64,000 nt of DNA. It comes from Candidatus Heimdallarchaeota archaeon LC_3 (GTDB lineage Archaea > Asgardarchaeota > Heimdallarchaeia > Hodarchaeales > LC-3). The notes under the pieces were generated by a model. The model had not been told where the DNA came from, searched no databases, and saw only the letters and a program-made list of their open reading frames with translations. The translations under genes were made by a program, and so were the position numbers. Location of the stretch: the NCBI GenBank assembly GCA_001940645.1, contig MDVS01000013.1, positions 1 through 64,000 of the forward strand, given 5' to 3'. Positions 38,877 to 47,050 of the stretch are shown here, in pieces (position 1 is the stretch's first letter; every line of letters starts with the position of its first letter).

Positions 38877-39770
38877 ATGGGATTCACAGAATTGGACAAA
38901 ACAACTAAGAAGATTATCCTTTCGAGTCAACAAGACGAAATAAATAGCTATTATATTTATATTAAGTTAGCTAAGTCTATTAAAAACGAGCATAATGCTG
39001 AAATCCTATATAAAATTTCAGAAGATGAATTGAAACATTACGAATTCTTAAAGAATATAACAAAAAAAGAATTTAAACCTCAAAAGTTTAAAATTTGGCT
39101 TTATTTCATCATTTCACGCATATTTGGATTGACTTTTGGTATAAGATTAATGGAAAGAGGTGAAATGGAGGCCCAATTAGCTTATGATAATATCTCAAGT
39201 GAATTTCCAGAAATCAAATCAGTTATTGAAGATGAGAAAAAACATGAAGATAAATTAATTGGTATGTTAAGAGAAGATTTGCTGAATTACATAAGTTCTA
39301 TTGTATTGGGATTGAATGATGCATTGGTTGAATTACTAGGAGCACTAGCAGGATTTTCATTAGCTTTTCAAGATATTAAAATAATAGCATTGGCTGGATT
39401 TATAACTGGAATATCTGCCTCTCTGTCAATGGGTGCCTCTGAGTATTTATCAACATCTGAGGATGACACTGATACCAAAAATCCTCTAAAAGCTTCAATA
39501 TTTACAGGTGGAGCCTATTTAATTGCTGTTCTTATATTAATATCACCTTTTCTATTATTATTACCATACAATCCAAGTCCTTTAATTCCATTAATAATTT
39601 CTGTATTCTTTGCAGTTATGATTATTTTTATTTTTACATTTTATATTTCTGTTGCAAAAAATTTGCCTTTTAAAAAACGATTTACAAGAATGCTCACAAT
39701 CAGCTTAGGAGTAGCTTTTATTAGTTTAATTATCGGTTTTTTTGTAAACAATCTTGGATTAGTAGGATAA
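38877..39770 (+). CDS. Rubrerythrin-like ferritin domain fused to VIT1 iron transporter
   Basis: Residues 1-130 form a ferritin-like/rubrerythrin helical domain with di-iron-type glutamates and histidines (QDEINSYYIY, EDELKHYEFL, RGEMEAQLAY, EDEKKHEDKL). Residues 135-297 are the membrane VIT1/CCC1 domain with VLGLNDALVELLGALAGF and MGASEYLS, five helices in all. Such fusions (MbfA-like) export or compartmentalise ferrous iron, and the ferritin part senses or oxidises it. Length is normal. Next to it lies a decayed TrmB regulator gene on the opposite strand. Confidence 0.87.
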   Translation: MGFTELDKTTKKIILSSQQDEINSYYIYIKLAKSIKNEHNAEILYKISEDELKHYEFLKNITKKEFKPQKFKIWLYFIISRIFGLTFGIRLMERGEMEAQLAYDNISSEFPEIKSVIEDEKKHEDKLIGMLREDLLNYISSIVLGLNDALVELLGALAGFSLAFQDIKIIALAGFITGISASLSMGASEYLSTSEDDTDTKNPLKASIFTGGAYLIAVLILISPFLLLLPYNPSPLIPLIISVFFAVMIIFIFTFYISVAKNLPFKKRFTRMLTISLGVAFISLIIGFFVNNLGLVG

Positions 39771-39786
39771 GTTATTTTAATAGCTT

Positions 39787-40469
39787 CTAAACAATTTTTC
39801 TCCCAATATTCCAAAGATTTTCAAAAAATTCAACATAGAAATTCGTTATTTCTTTTGAATAGATAAGAATAGATTGGGGTTCATTATCCCAAGATGTCAT
39901 TAATAATTTGTTATTTAGCATTTCAACCGGTCCAGGAATCGGAAAATCTACTACTCTTACACGAGAAACAGTTATAAGATTTTTGAAAATGGAATCTATT
40001 GAATTTTATAAAAATTCGGCCTGCTTGTTTACAGTTTTATAAGGAAAAATATATTTTAATGTATCTGTTTTTTTAGAATCTAAAATAGTCTCTCATAAGA
40101 TGATTTTACACCTTTTACTCCAAAAAATACTTCTGCCCTTATCGAAGGTGAAATAGTTGATAAATTTTTTAATGTTGGTATTATATTTTCCACAATTTCT
40201 TGTTTTTCATCTAACTCTTTTTTAAGGTCATGAATATAGTCATTCAATCTTTCTGGCTCAACAGCTTGAAAGTATTTTATATTATTTTTGTGGATTACAC
40301 TTACAAGCCCTTTTAATGCTAATCGATCTAGTATTTCGTAGATTTTAGATGAGGAGACAAGAACATTTCTTGCTATAATACCAGAAGTACTTAAACCAAG
40401 ACTTAGTAAGCTTAAATATACCTTACTTTCTCCCGAACTAAGTCCGAGTTTTATTAATTGATCCTGCAT
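39787..40469 (-). pseudogene. TrmB-family transcription regulator, decayed
   Basis: The N-terminal part (40469 down to 40080) reads intact: a winged helix (LGLSSGESKVYLSLLSLGLS, KIYEILDRLALKGLV) and a coiled-coil, then the start of the effector domain (AEVFFGVKGVKSSYE). At a GAGAGAC site near 40088 the frame shifts. The sugar-binding-like C-terminal domain continues in another frame (DTLKYIFPYKTVNKQAEF), then an in-frame TAA at 40006-40008, and then RVVDFPIPGPVEM and PQSILIYSKEITNFY up to the stop at 39787. A dinucleotide insertion plus a nonsense codon means the gene is broken, though the intact head could still make a truncated DNA-binding protein. Confidence 0.75.
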
Positions 40470-40471
40470 AC

Positions 40472-40502
40472 CCCCCTAAGGGGGAGGTGATTCTTATATA
40501 TA
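40472..40502 (-). promoter_or_regulatory. TATA box and GC-rich palindromic operator
   Basis: Just upstream of the TrmB-like start (ATG 40469) lies CCCCCTAAGGGGG (40472-40484), a 5-bp inverted repeat of pure G/C in a very AT-rich region. A TTATATATA box lies at 40494-40502. Measured from the box, transcription would begin near 40472, so the transcript would be almost leaderless and the palindrome would cover the start site. Archaeal repressors bind at this position. The palindrome could be the autoregulatory operator of the TrmB-type protein. Confidence 0.5.
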
Positions 40503-40553
40503 TTCCCTTTTTGATAAGAATATGTTAAACAAAATCTTATTTTAGATATTTGG

Positions 40554-40880
40554 ATGGTCAAAATATGAAAAAAAAACGAAATTTGTATTGAATTCACAAC
40601 TTTCGAAATTAGAAAAAATGTTTCTGATAAAGAGGTTATAATTGTATCTGAAAATATGCAAAAAGGATTTTTATCTAAATTTGAAGGATATATTGAAAGA
40701 AAACTCATTAAAAATAATAATAACGAGTGAGCTGATCTCGTTTACTGGAAAAACGAACAAATTGCTATTGAAGCAGCCAAAAAAGCAAGTAAAAGTTCTG
40801 ATTGTTTTGAATATTTTCAATTACTAAATATGGAGTCGGTTAAGATTAATTATTATCAAATAATTAACCAATTCAACTAA
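40554..40880 (+). pseudogene. Antibiotic-monooxygenase-like (dimeric alpha/beta barrel) protein, two in-frame TGA stops
   Basis: From ATG 40554 one frame runs to TAA 40878 with two internal TGA codons (40566-40568 and 40728-40730). Apart from these the text is continuous: IEFTTFEIRKNVSDKEVII, GFLSKFEGYIERKLI, ADLVYWKNEQIAIEAAKKAS. This is the pattern of small ABM-like dimeric alpha/beta barrel proteins. The second TGA falls where the family has tryptophan before ADLVYW, a single TGG-to-TGA change. The gene is therefore read as decayed. Neighbouring genes end in TGA and read normally, so reassignment of TGA is not supported. Confidence 0.7.
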
Positions 40881-41201
40881 AATAGAACTAATAGGCTATT
40901 AATGGGATTTTGCTTGATATAGAACTAATTTTTCTATTTTTTTAATTTTTATTTTCAAAACCAAAGTTTAATGTAAAAACAAAAGTAAAAAAATATATGT
41001 TTTTTGTTAACCTTTGCAAATATTTAAATGAAAAAAAATTAGACTTCTATTAACAGGATTTGTTTTTTTACTCTTACTACATTAAAGGATAAACAAAAAC
41101 CAAAAGTTTGCATTTCTCTTTTTAATTTTAGAGTAGTTAAATCACAACTATAGCGATAAAAAGAACATTAACCTGTGAAACCAACACGAAGTAGATATAA
41201 A

Positions 41202-41684
41202 ATGAGTACCGATATAGTAATTAAAGACGTAAAAGTAAAAGACCTCCAACCATTTGAGAATAAATTCAGACTTAATTTCAAGGTTATAGATAAATCTGAG
41301 GTAAGAGAAGTAACTAACAAAAATAATCCATCAGAAACACACCGAATTAGCGATGTTACCGTTGCTGATGACACTGGAGCAATAATTCTCTCAGCATGGG
41401 ACGAAGACATCGATTTTTTAGAAGATAATAAGTTTTTTAAAATTGAGAACGGTTATGTCAATGTGTTTAGAGATTCTATGAGATTATCAAAGGGTAAATT
41501 TGGAAATTTCGCTCCTTCTGAAGAAGAGTTTGAAGCAAATACTGAAACAAACAGAAGTGACGAAGTTCACGAAAGATACCAACAAAGATCAAATTACAAC
41601 AGAGGAAACCAAAACTATAATAGAGGCGGTGGTTATAACAGTGACAAAAGTGATCGCCCAAGAGAAAGAAGACTAAGATTTTAG
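41202..41684 (+). CDS. OB-fold single-stranded DNA-binding protein
   Basis: Residues 1-100 form one OB-fold: IVIKDVKVKDLQPFENKFRL, SDVTVADDTGAIILSAWDED and FKIENGYVNVFRDSMRLS. This is the pattern of archaeal single-OB SSB/RPA-like proteins. The remainder is a disordered tail rich in Asn, Arg and Gly (NYNRGNQNYNRGGGY) ending in a basic RERRLRF, which could bind RNA or DNA nonspecifically. It binds single-stranded DNA in replication and repair. ATG 41202 is preferred over GTG 41175, which adds only a short unconserved leader. It stands alone. Confidence 0.85.
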   Translation: MSTDIVIKDVKVKDLQPFENKFRLNFKVIDKSEVREVTNKNNPSETHRISDVTVADDTGAIILSAWDEDIDFLEDNKFFKIENGYVNVFRDSMRLSKGKFGNFAPSEEEFEANTETNRSDEVHERYQQRSNYNRGNQNYNRGGGYNSDKSDRPRERRLRF

Positions 41685-41810
41685 TTTATAGATCTCAATA
41701 ACTCTTATTTTTAGTTTCTTTTCAATCCTCGAAAATATTTCTCATTAAATATTTTCATAAAAATAATTTGATTTTGTAAGTTTTTATTGCAAAAATAAAG
41801 ACTATTTTTA

Positions 41811-42779
41811 TCAATTTTCAATTAAAGCAATACCATTTTCAGTAAGTTTTCTGTTTTTATTAATGATCAAATTCCCTAATCTAGGGATACTTCCTTTAAT
41901 TGTATTTTCTTTAATCAAAATTATTGCTTGCTCAATTTTGGAAAGAATTTCTTCTTCACTAGCAAAATCTTTAATTTTTAAGGCAAGTTGAGGATTTCTC
42001 CCTAATTTTCCCCCCATACTAAGTTGAAATCCTTTTTTGCTTACCCCAAGTGCATTAAAAGGACATACCATGATACATTGACCACAATTAATACATGATT
42101 GATTGAACTCGGGAAAAGACATGCTATTCATCTTAATAGCTGATTCTTTGCAAGTATGGTAACATATACTACATTGATTGCAATTCTCTTCTAATAATTT
42201 TGGTTTTTCTTGAGTTATTATTGATATATCTTTTATTTGAGGTTCTGAACATGCGTTTGGGCAACCAGCTATTGCTATCTTAAGTTTAGAGTGAAAAAGG
42301 ATAGGCTCTGATTGATTATTATGAAAAAATTCACTCCAACCCAATTCTTCAATTTTCAAATCAATTTTTTTACCTAAAGATTCAATATCTACTAAGGAAA
42401 GAGGGCATCCCTTAGCTCCACCACATAGTTTTATCTCATAGGATTCATCCTGATCCGGATCATTTAGATAAATTCCAGAATTCATTAATGATTTAATTAG
42501 TTGATAATCAGTTTCTGAAAGTATTCCCCCAGCTGTCTTCAAACCAGATGACTTTTTAATAGATTTTTCATTAATTTTTTCTTTTACAGTACTAGAATTT
42601 TTGGTCTTTTCTTTAAGTAAAGTAATAACTTCATCTGTGATTAATGAAAGATTATTTTTCTTTGCATGATTTAATGCTTTTTTCTTAATTATCTTTCTAA
42701 TGAAAAAAGGAGCTTTTTCTAATCTTTGTTTTGCTTCTGGTGACCATTTTATTGAATCTTGTTCTAATGAGTTTCCCAT
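41811..42779 (-). CDS. Siroheme/[4Fe-4S] sulfite or nitrite reductase-like protein with two ferredoxin clusters
   Basis: Residues about 8-50 match the PCP_red helical domain (KWSPEAKQRLEKAPFFIRKI). The siroheme-[4Fe-4S] signature follows: CGGAKGC (Cys119, Cys125) and GCPNAC (Cys173, Cys177). Two 4Fe-4S ferredoxin clusters come next (Cys200/203/206/210 and Cys229/232/235/239). This is a small single-chain reductase of the group that reduces sulfite, nitrite or related oxyanions, receiving electrons through its ferredoxin module. The distinct role (assimilation or detoxification) is open. No siroheme synthesis gene is near. The start is ATG 42779. Confidence 0.85.
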   Translation of the reverse strand: MGNSLEQDSIKWSPEAKQRLEKAPFFIRKIIKKKALNHAKKNNLSLITDEVITLLKEKTKNSSTVKEKINEKSIKKSSGLKTAGGILSETDYQLIKSLMNSGIYLNDPDQDESYEIKLCGGAKGCPLSLVDIESLGKKIDLKIEELGWSEFFHNNQSEPILFHSKLKIAIAGCPNACSEPQIKDISIITQEKPKLLEENCNQCSICYHTCKESAIKMNSMSFPEFNQSCINCGQCIMVCPFNALGVSKKGFQLSMGGKLGRNPQLALKIKDFASEEEILSKIEQAIILIKENTIKGSIPRLGNLIINKNRKLTENGIALIEN

Positions 42780-42928
42780 AACAATTTTACCCTTGAGAAT
42801 CAGTAGAAAGCCCTAATTATATATACATTAGTGAGAGTACATGAGAATAAATGAGAAAATTGTAAGTAAAATTGCCAATTCAAACTGAATTGATTTTGTA
42901 ATATTAGAAATTAATCTTTTGCTAAAAC

Positions 42929-44383
42929 CTATAATATAGCGATTTGATTACCTAATTCAATAATTGAACTAATTAATAATTCAAAATCTTCTTTTCTACT
43001 TCTGTGATTTGTTATCGCTACTCTTATAACATAATTTCCTTTTAAATTTGTGTATGATGGAATAGCAATTCCTTTTTCATGTAATTGCCACAAAATTTCC
43101 TCATTAATTTTATTTAGTTGTTCTTGTGTCATCTCTATGTTATCAGGCTTAAATCTGAAACAAACGATATTCATGGAAACTGGAATTGATAATTCTAAAG
43201 ATTTTTCTCTCATTATCAAGCTTGCAAGATAGTTAGCTTGATTAATATTTTGTTGAACTAATCTACCAAATTTTTCAATTCCCTGTTCTTTGATGAGTGT
43301 CCAAATCTTAAGTGCTTTGAAACTACGTGATAATTGAATTCCATAATCGGCAAACCAAGTTTCTGAAGCGTGTAGACCTCTTGTAGAATGAGCTATATAA
43401 TCTGCTGTTAAAGAAAGAGCCTTAAGATGGTCAGATTTTCTTTTTACTAGAATTCCCCCTGCTTCATAGTTTATATACATCCATTTATGAAAATCGAATG
43501 CGATAGAATCTGCTAGTTCAAGATTTTTTGCTAAATAATTTGATTCAGGTGAAATTTTTGTTAAAGCACCAAACGCACCATCAACATGCAACCAAAGATC
43601 ATATTTTTTAGATATTGAAGATAATTTTCCCAAATCATCAACTGCTCCTGTATTCACTGTTCCTAGATTACCTATAATACAGATGGGTTTAAATCCTTTT
43701 TTAATATCATCATTGATTGATTTTTCGAGCTCATCGCAATTTATTTCATAACTATCATTAACGGAGATTTTTCTTAAGTACTGATCTCCAATCCCGAAAA
43801 GCTCAATTGCTTTTAGAATTGAACTATGCATTTCATTAGATCCATAAAATGTTAATTTGTTGCTAGATGATTGCAATCCTTCTTTCCGAATATCATATCC
43901 TGCTTTTGTATTTCGTGCCACTACTAATCCGATTAAGTTCGCCATGGAACCCCCAGTCGTAATTAAACCTGATGCTTCAGAATCAAAGCCAAACATTTCT
44001 TTAGCCCAGTCAATAACTTGATTCTCCATATAAGTAGCTGAATGATTGAATCCTCCTGAGTTGTAATTAATTGAAGATGCAATAAAATCCGCTAAAGCAC
44101 CTGAGAAAGAACCACTTCCTATTACCCAACCCCAAAATCTTGGATGGATGTTACCCATTCCATAAGGAATCACATTATCTTTGATTTCTTGATAGATATC
44201 AGTAATATTTTCACCCGATTTTGGAAGATTTGCTTGAAATTTCTTTTTTATTTCTTCGGTTGGTTGTTGCCATATAGGTTTTTCCCGTATATTTTTTAAG
44301 TAATCAATCATATCGTCTACAATTTGATGTCCTAACGCTTTTAAACTGTCCCAATCTTTGGGATCTAAAGTTTCTTCACTCAT
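42929..44383 (-). CDS. PLP-dependent group II amino acid decarboxylase
   Basis: The 484-residue protein matches the aromatic amino acid/glutamate decarboxylase family. IHPRFWGWV and GGFNHSATYMENQVIDW precede the PLP-binding lysine Lys300 in FDFHKWMY, and HVDGAFGAL holds the cofactor-binding Asp. Family members decarboxylate tyrosine, tryptophan, DOPA, histidine or glutamate; the archaeal MfnA-type makes tyramine, but that protein is shorter. The substrate is not fixed. There is no signal. A TATA-like ttatatat lies about 50 bases upstream. The gene stands alone on its strand. Confidence 0.88.
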   Translation of the reverse strand: MSEETLDPKDWDSLKALGHQIVDDMIDYLKNIREKPIWQQPTEEIKKKFQANLPKSGENITDIYQEIKDNVIPYGMGNIHPRFWGWVIGSGSFSGALADFIASSINYNSGGFNHSATYMENQVIDWAKEMFGFDSEASGLITTGGSMANLIGLVVARNTKAGYDIRKEGLQSSSNKLTFYGSNEMHSSILKAIELFGIGDQYLRKISVNDSYEINCDELEKSINDDIKKGFKPICIIGNLGTVNTGAVDDLGKLSSISKKYDLWLHVDGAFGALTKISPESNYLAKNLELADSIAFDFHKWMYINYEAGGILVKRKSDHLKALSLTADYIAHSTRGLHASETWFADYGIQLSRSFKALKIWTLIKEQGIEKFGRLVQQNINQANYLASLIMREKSLELSIPVSMNIVCFRFKPDNIEMTQEQLNKINEEILWQLHEKGIAIPSYTNLKGNYVIRVAITNHRSRKEDFELLISSIIELGNQIAIL

Positions 44384-44495
44384 TGCCTATCATCATTTCA
44401 AAATTAATAATAATCATAAGAAAAAAACATTATATATCTTAATTGTTAAACACAAATAGCAGGAAGAAAAAGTGTCATTTTAAGGGAAGTCAAAT

Positions 44496-45119
44496 ATGTT
44501 ATCAATATCAAGTATTTTGTCATCAGCAGATACTCTTGGAACAGGATTCTTACCTGTAAAAGAAGAAGAATGGTGGTTTGCTGTTGGAAACAAAAAATAT
44601 TGGAAAGAAAATGATAAGGATGACTTATTAATCAGCTTCACTTCTATAGGAGGACATGTTGAGGATGGCGAAGGTATTATTGACGCAACATTAAGAGAGG
44701 TAAAAGAAGAAACGGGTAATAATGCTACCATTTCATCAGCTGATCAAACATTTATTATAGAAGCTGAGATAATTGAAGAAAATGTTTTTAATTTTCAAAT
44801 TAAATCAAAAGAATTAATAAATATTGAAGATACACCTAACCCATGGATTATATATAAAGTTAAAACAATATCCGGCTTGTTAGGAGTTGTTGTTTATCAA
44901 GGAGAATTTGATGGTCAGCCATATCCACAAGCTGAAGTACCTGCACTTATTTGTTTACCTCCTGGATTATTACAGCAATGCCCAATTTTATTAAAGTCAA
45001 GTCTTTCTAATGGAGCCAAATTATTGGAACAGGATGATAAGATTCCAAGAAATGCTTTAATTTATCCCTTCGGTTCAGCAACAATTATTAAAGAATTAAT
45101 AAATAGTTCCAGTAGTTAA
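44496..45119 (+). CDS. Nudix hydrolase (atypical, C-terminal extension)
   Basis: The Nudix box reads GGHVEDGEGIIDATLREV then KEETG, with the metal glutamates in REVKEE, near residues 52-72. The N-terminus (LGTGFLPVKEEEWWFAVGNK) and a 90-residue C-terminal extension (ALICLPPGLLQQCPILL) are not typical of MutT and may set the substrate. Diadenosine or nucleotide-sugar pyrophosphatases are possible. The stop is two bases before the start of the 7-TM gene, so the two are probably translated from one message. The linkage to a membrane protein suggests a signalling role (inference). Confidence 0.8.
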   Translation: MLSISSILSSADTLGTGFLPVKEEEWWFAVGNKKYWKENDKDDLLISFTSIGGHVEDGEGIIDATLREVKEETGNNATISSADQTFIIEAEIIEENVFNFQIKSKELINIEDTPNPWIIYKVKTISGLLGVVVYQGEFDGQPYPQAEVPALICLPPGLLQQCPILLKSSLSNGAKLLEQDDKIPRNALIYPFGSATIIKELINSSSS

Positions 45120-45121
45120 CG

Positions 45122-46252
45122 GTGAATATAATTCAAAATACAATTATTGATTTTATTAAAGATCTCTTACCGATTATAGCTATAATTCTTAGTATTGCTT
45201 TCTTTTTTATCGCTTTATACTTATATAAATCAGATTCTCTCTCAAAATTTAATTTATTATTTTCTTTAAGTTTGATTTCTATAAGCATAGCATTTTTTGT
45301 TTTTCCTTTAGGATCAACGTTTTCTATACCAATTTTAAGTACAAGATTACTTAATACATTTGGTTACTTAAGTTTGGTACTACTAACATGGAGTATGAGT
45401 ATTACGTATTTAGGAGAGGAGAATTGGGACAAAAAATATTATGTTATAATATATTTTATGATATATATTATAATTACATCTGCTGTATGGCTTCCCAATT
45501 CCATTGCAGTAGATTCTGGTGATATACAACTTTCTGATTCACTTGTTATTATTTCAGTAATTTTTTCATCAATATTAATCTTATCGATTTTCTTTTTCCT
45601 TTTTATAAGTTATAAGAACTCAACTAGAGAAAAAGAGATAAGATTACAACTTCTTTTCTTAATTTTAGGACTTTCTATGATAGTTTTCGCTTTGGTTCTT
45701 GGTTACTCTTCTGAAATATTTTTTGAAAATCAAAACTTTGACTCATTAAGTCTTTTCATAGCTGGTATTGGGTTTTTTCTTATTATATACGCAATGTTTC
45801 AAGACTTAACATTAAGCAGAATTAAGATTGTATCAGCATTGAACAGAGCACAAAAATATTTGGATAAAGGTTCTGACAAAGAAATAAAGAATGTTAATAG
45901 AATTTTACATCATTCACAATCATTAGCAAAAAAGATGAAGCTAATAGAGGCAGAAATTTCCGTAATGCTTGCTCGAATTAATCTATCAACATTACTAGGA
46001 CAATTTTCAAATGCAAATAAATTCATTGTGATAACTGAAGAATTGATACTAAGGAATAAAAGAGAGATTAAAAATTATGACCTTGATAAATACAAAAAAC
46101 AAGTTAATATGCAAACAACAGGTTTAGGCTTAGAAAAACTTTACGATGGAAGTAAAGATGCGAAAAAAGAATTGAAAAATTGCATAGATTACATTGATAA
46201 GGTAATTTACCATTTTAAATCTGAAAGTGGACAGAAATTTTCAGTTGATTAG
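45122..46252 (+). CDS. Seven-helix membrane protein with cytoplasmic helical tail
   Basis: About seven hydrophobic helices (residues 10-35, 42-62, 70-90, 100-122, 138-162, 175-200, 208-230) are followed by a 140-residue helical cytoplasmic part (AQKYLDKGSDKEIKNVNRIL, LARINLSTLLGQF, DLDKYKKQVNMQTTGLGLEK). The seven-helix part resembles the sensor modules placed in front of kinases, but no kinase or receptor domain was recognised in the tail. Start GTG 45122 lies two bases after the Nudix stop, implying coupled expression. It converges with the ParA-type gene, the stops lying 3 bases apart. Confidence 0.7.
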   Translation: MNIIQNTIIDFIKDLLPIIAIILSIAFFFIALYLYKSDSLSKFNLLFSLSLISISIAFFVFPLGSTFSIPILSTRLLNTFGYLSLVLLTWSMSITYLGEENWDKKYYVIIYFMIYIIITSAVWLPNSIAVDSGDIQLSDSLVIISVIFSSILILSIFFFLFISYKNSTREKEIRLQLLFLILGLSMIVFALVLGYSSEIFFENQNFDSLSLFIAGIGFFLIIYAMFQDLTLSRIKIVSALNRAQKYLDKGSDKEIKNVNRILHHSQSLAKKMKLIEAEISVMLARINLSTLLGQFSNANKFIVITEELILRNKREIKNYDLDKYKKQVNMQTTGLGLEKLYDGSKDAKKELKNCIDYIDKVIYHFKSESGQKFSVD

Positions 46253-46254
46253 AT

Positions 46255-47034
46255 TTAGTTGTTAATTTTTTCTATTATATTTTTCAAAGTTTTCTCAAAG
46301 TGATTAATTATTTCTGTCAAGTCAATTTCCTCTTCTAAAAATAAGAGAGATGCTATTTTATCTAGATAATAAATCTCACCGATCGAATTTATCTCTAATT
46401 TTGTAAATTGTTCATTAAATGATTTTATTAATGATTTAATTTTTGCATCTGATTCTTCTGAATTTGGAATCTGGTTCCAGAGTAAAAAATCTTTTCTTGG
46501 GTCTGAATTTATTTTCTTTATTTTTGAAAAGATTTCTTTCGATAGAGATAATGAACCATTAACAGCATATCTTGATGGTCTAAGCAAAGTAATAGAACAA
46601 TTACTCAACATTAAGAAATTGATAGCTACTCTAGATAGACCACTTTGATTATCAAATATAATCCATCTAAAATTAGATTTCTCTAAATGAGTTAATAAAG
46701 AAAACATTTTTTGTAACATTCTCGCATGCCACTTCTCATCCATATTGAGAATCTCTTTTCCTTCAGCAGGAGGTGGTGCATAAACAGCACTTAGGTTTTT
46801 AATTGGTTCTGTTACAATGTTTTCAAAGGTTTTAGTTCCTTCAAAATAGTCCAATAATGTAAATCTATATTTTTTTGGTAAAAAAGTATTCAAAGAAGGA
46901 GCATTAAAATCGCAATCAAAAATTATTGTCTTTTCTTTCAATACAGTAGCACAATAATACGATAAAGCAGTAGCAATTAAAGATTTACCATTTCCACCTT
47001 TAAATGAGTGAAATGTTATGATATTTGACAACAT
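46255..47034 (-). CDS. ParA/MinD-type ATPase
   Basis: The deviant Walker A KGGNGKS opens the protein (FHSFKGGNGKSLIATALSYY), followed by FDCDFNAPSLNTFLP and a Walker B-like WIIFDNQSGLSRVAI. A membrane-targeting helix is not obvious at the C-terminus. ParA/MinD ATPases segregate DNA or position complexes through nucleotide-dependent dimerisation. The gene follows a winged-helix gene by 16 bases on the same strand, an arrangement like ParA with a DNA-binding partner. No plasmid replication gene is present, so it may be chromosomal. It is 259 residues, normal for the family. Confidence 0.85.
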   Translation of the reverse strand: MLSNIITFHSFKGGNGKSLIATALSYYCATVLKEKTIIFDCDFNAPSLNTFLPKKYRFTLLDYFEGTKTFENIVTEPIKNLSAVYAPPPAEGKEILNMDEKWHARMLQKMFSLLTHLEKSNFRWIIFDNQSGLSRVAINFLMLSNCSITLLRPSRYAVNGSLSLSKEIFSKIKKINSDPRKDFLLWNQIPNSEESDAKIKSLIKSFNEQFTKLEINSIGEIYYLDKIASLLFLEEEIDLTEIINHFEKTLKNIIEKINN

Positions 47035-47050
47035 AAGACCAAAAATCTTT

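Larger units (their letters stand above)
40470..41174. other. Gene-less interval with a monooxygenase-like relic
   Basis: This 705-base interval contains no intact gene. It holds the palindrome and TATA box (40472-40502), the pseudogene at 40554-40880, and a final 300-base AT-rich part without recognised features before the SSB gene. Confidence 0.5.

Noticed and set aside
40454..40708. Minus-strand ORF of 84 codons in front of the TrmB-type gene
   Set aside because: It overlaps the plus-strand ABM-like relic, which explains the sequence better, and its own translation shows no domain.
40554..40880. TGA read as tryptophan or selenocysteine
   Set aside because: Intact neighbouring genes use TGA as a stop, the second TGA equals one TGG-to-TGA change, and no SECIS-like hairpin is evident beside it.
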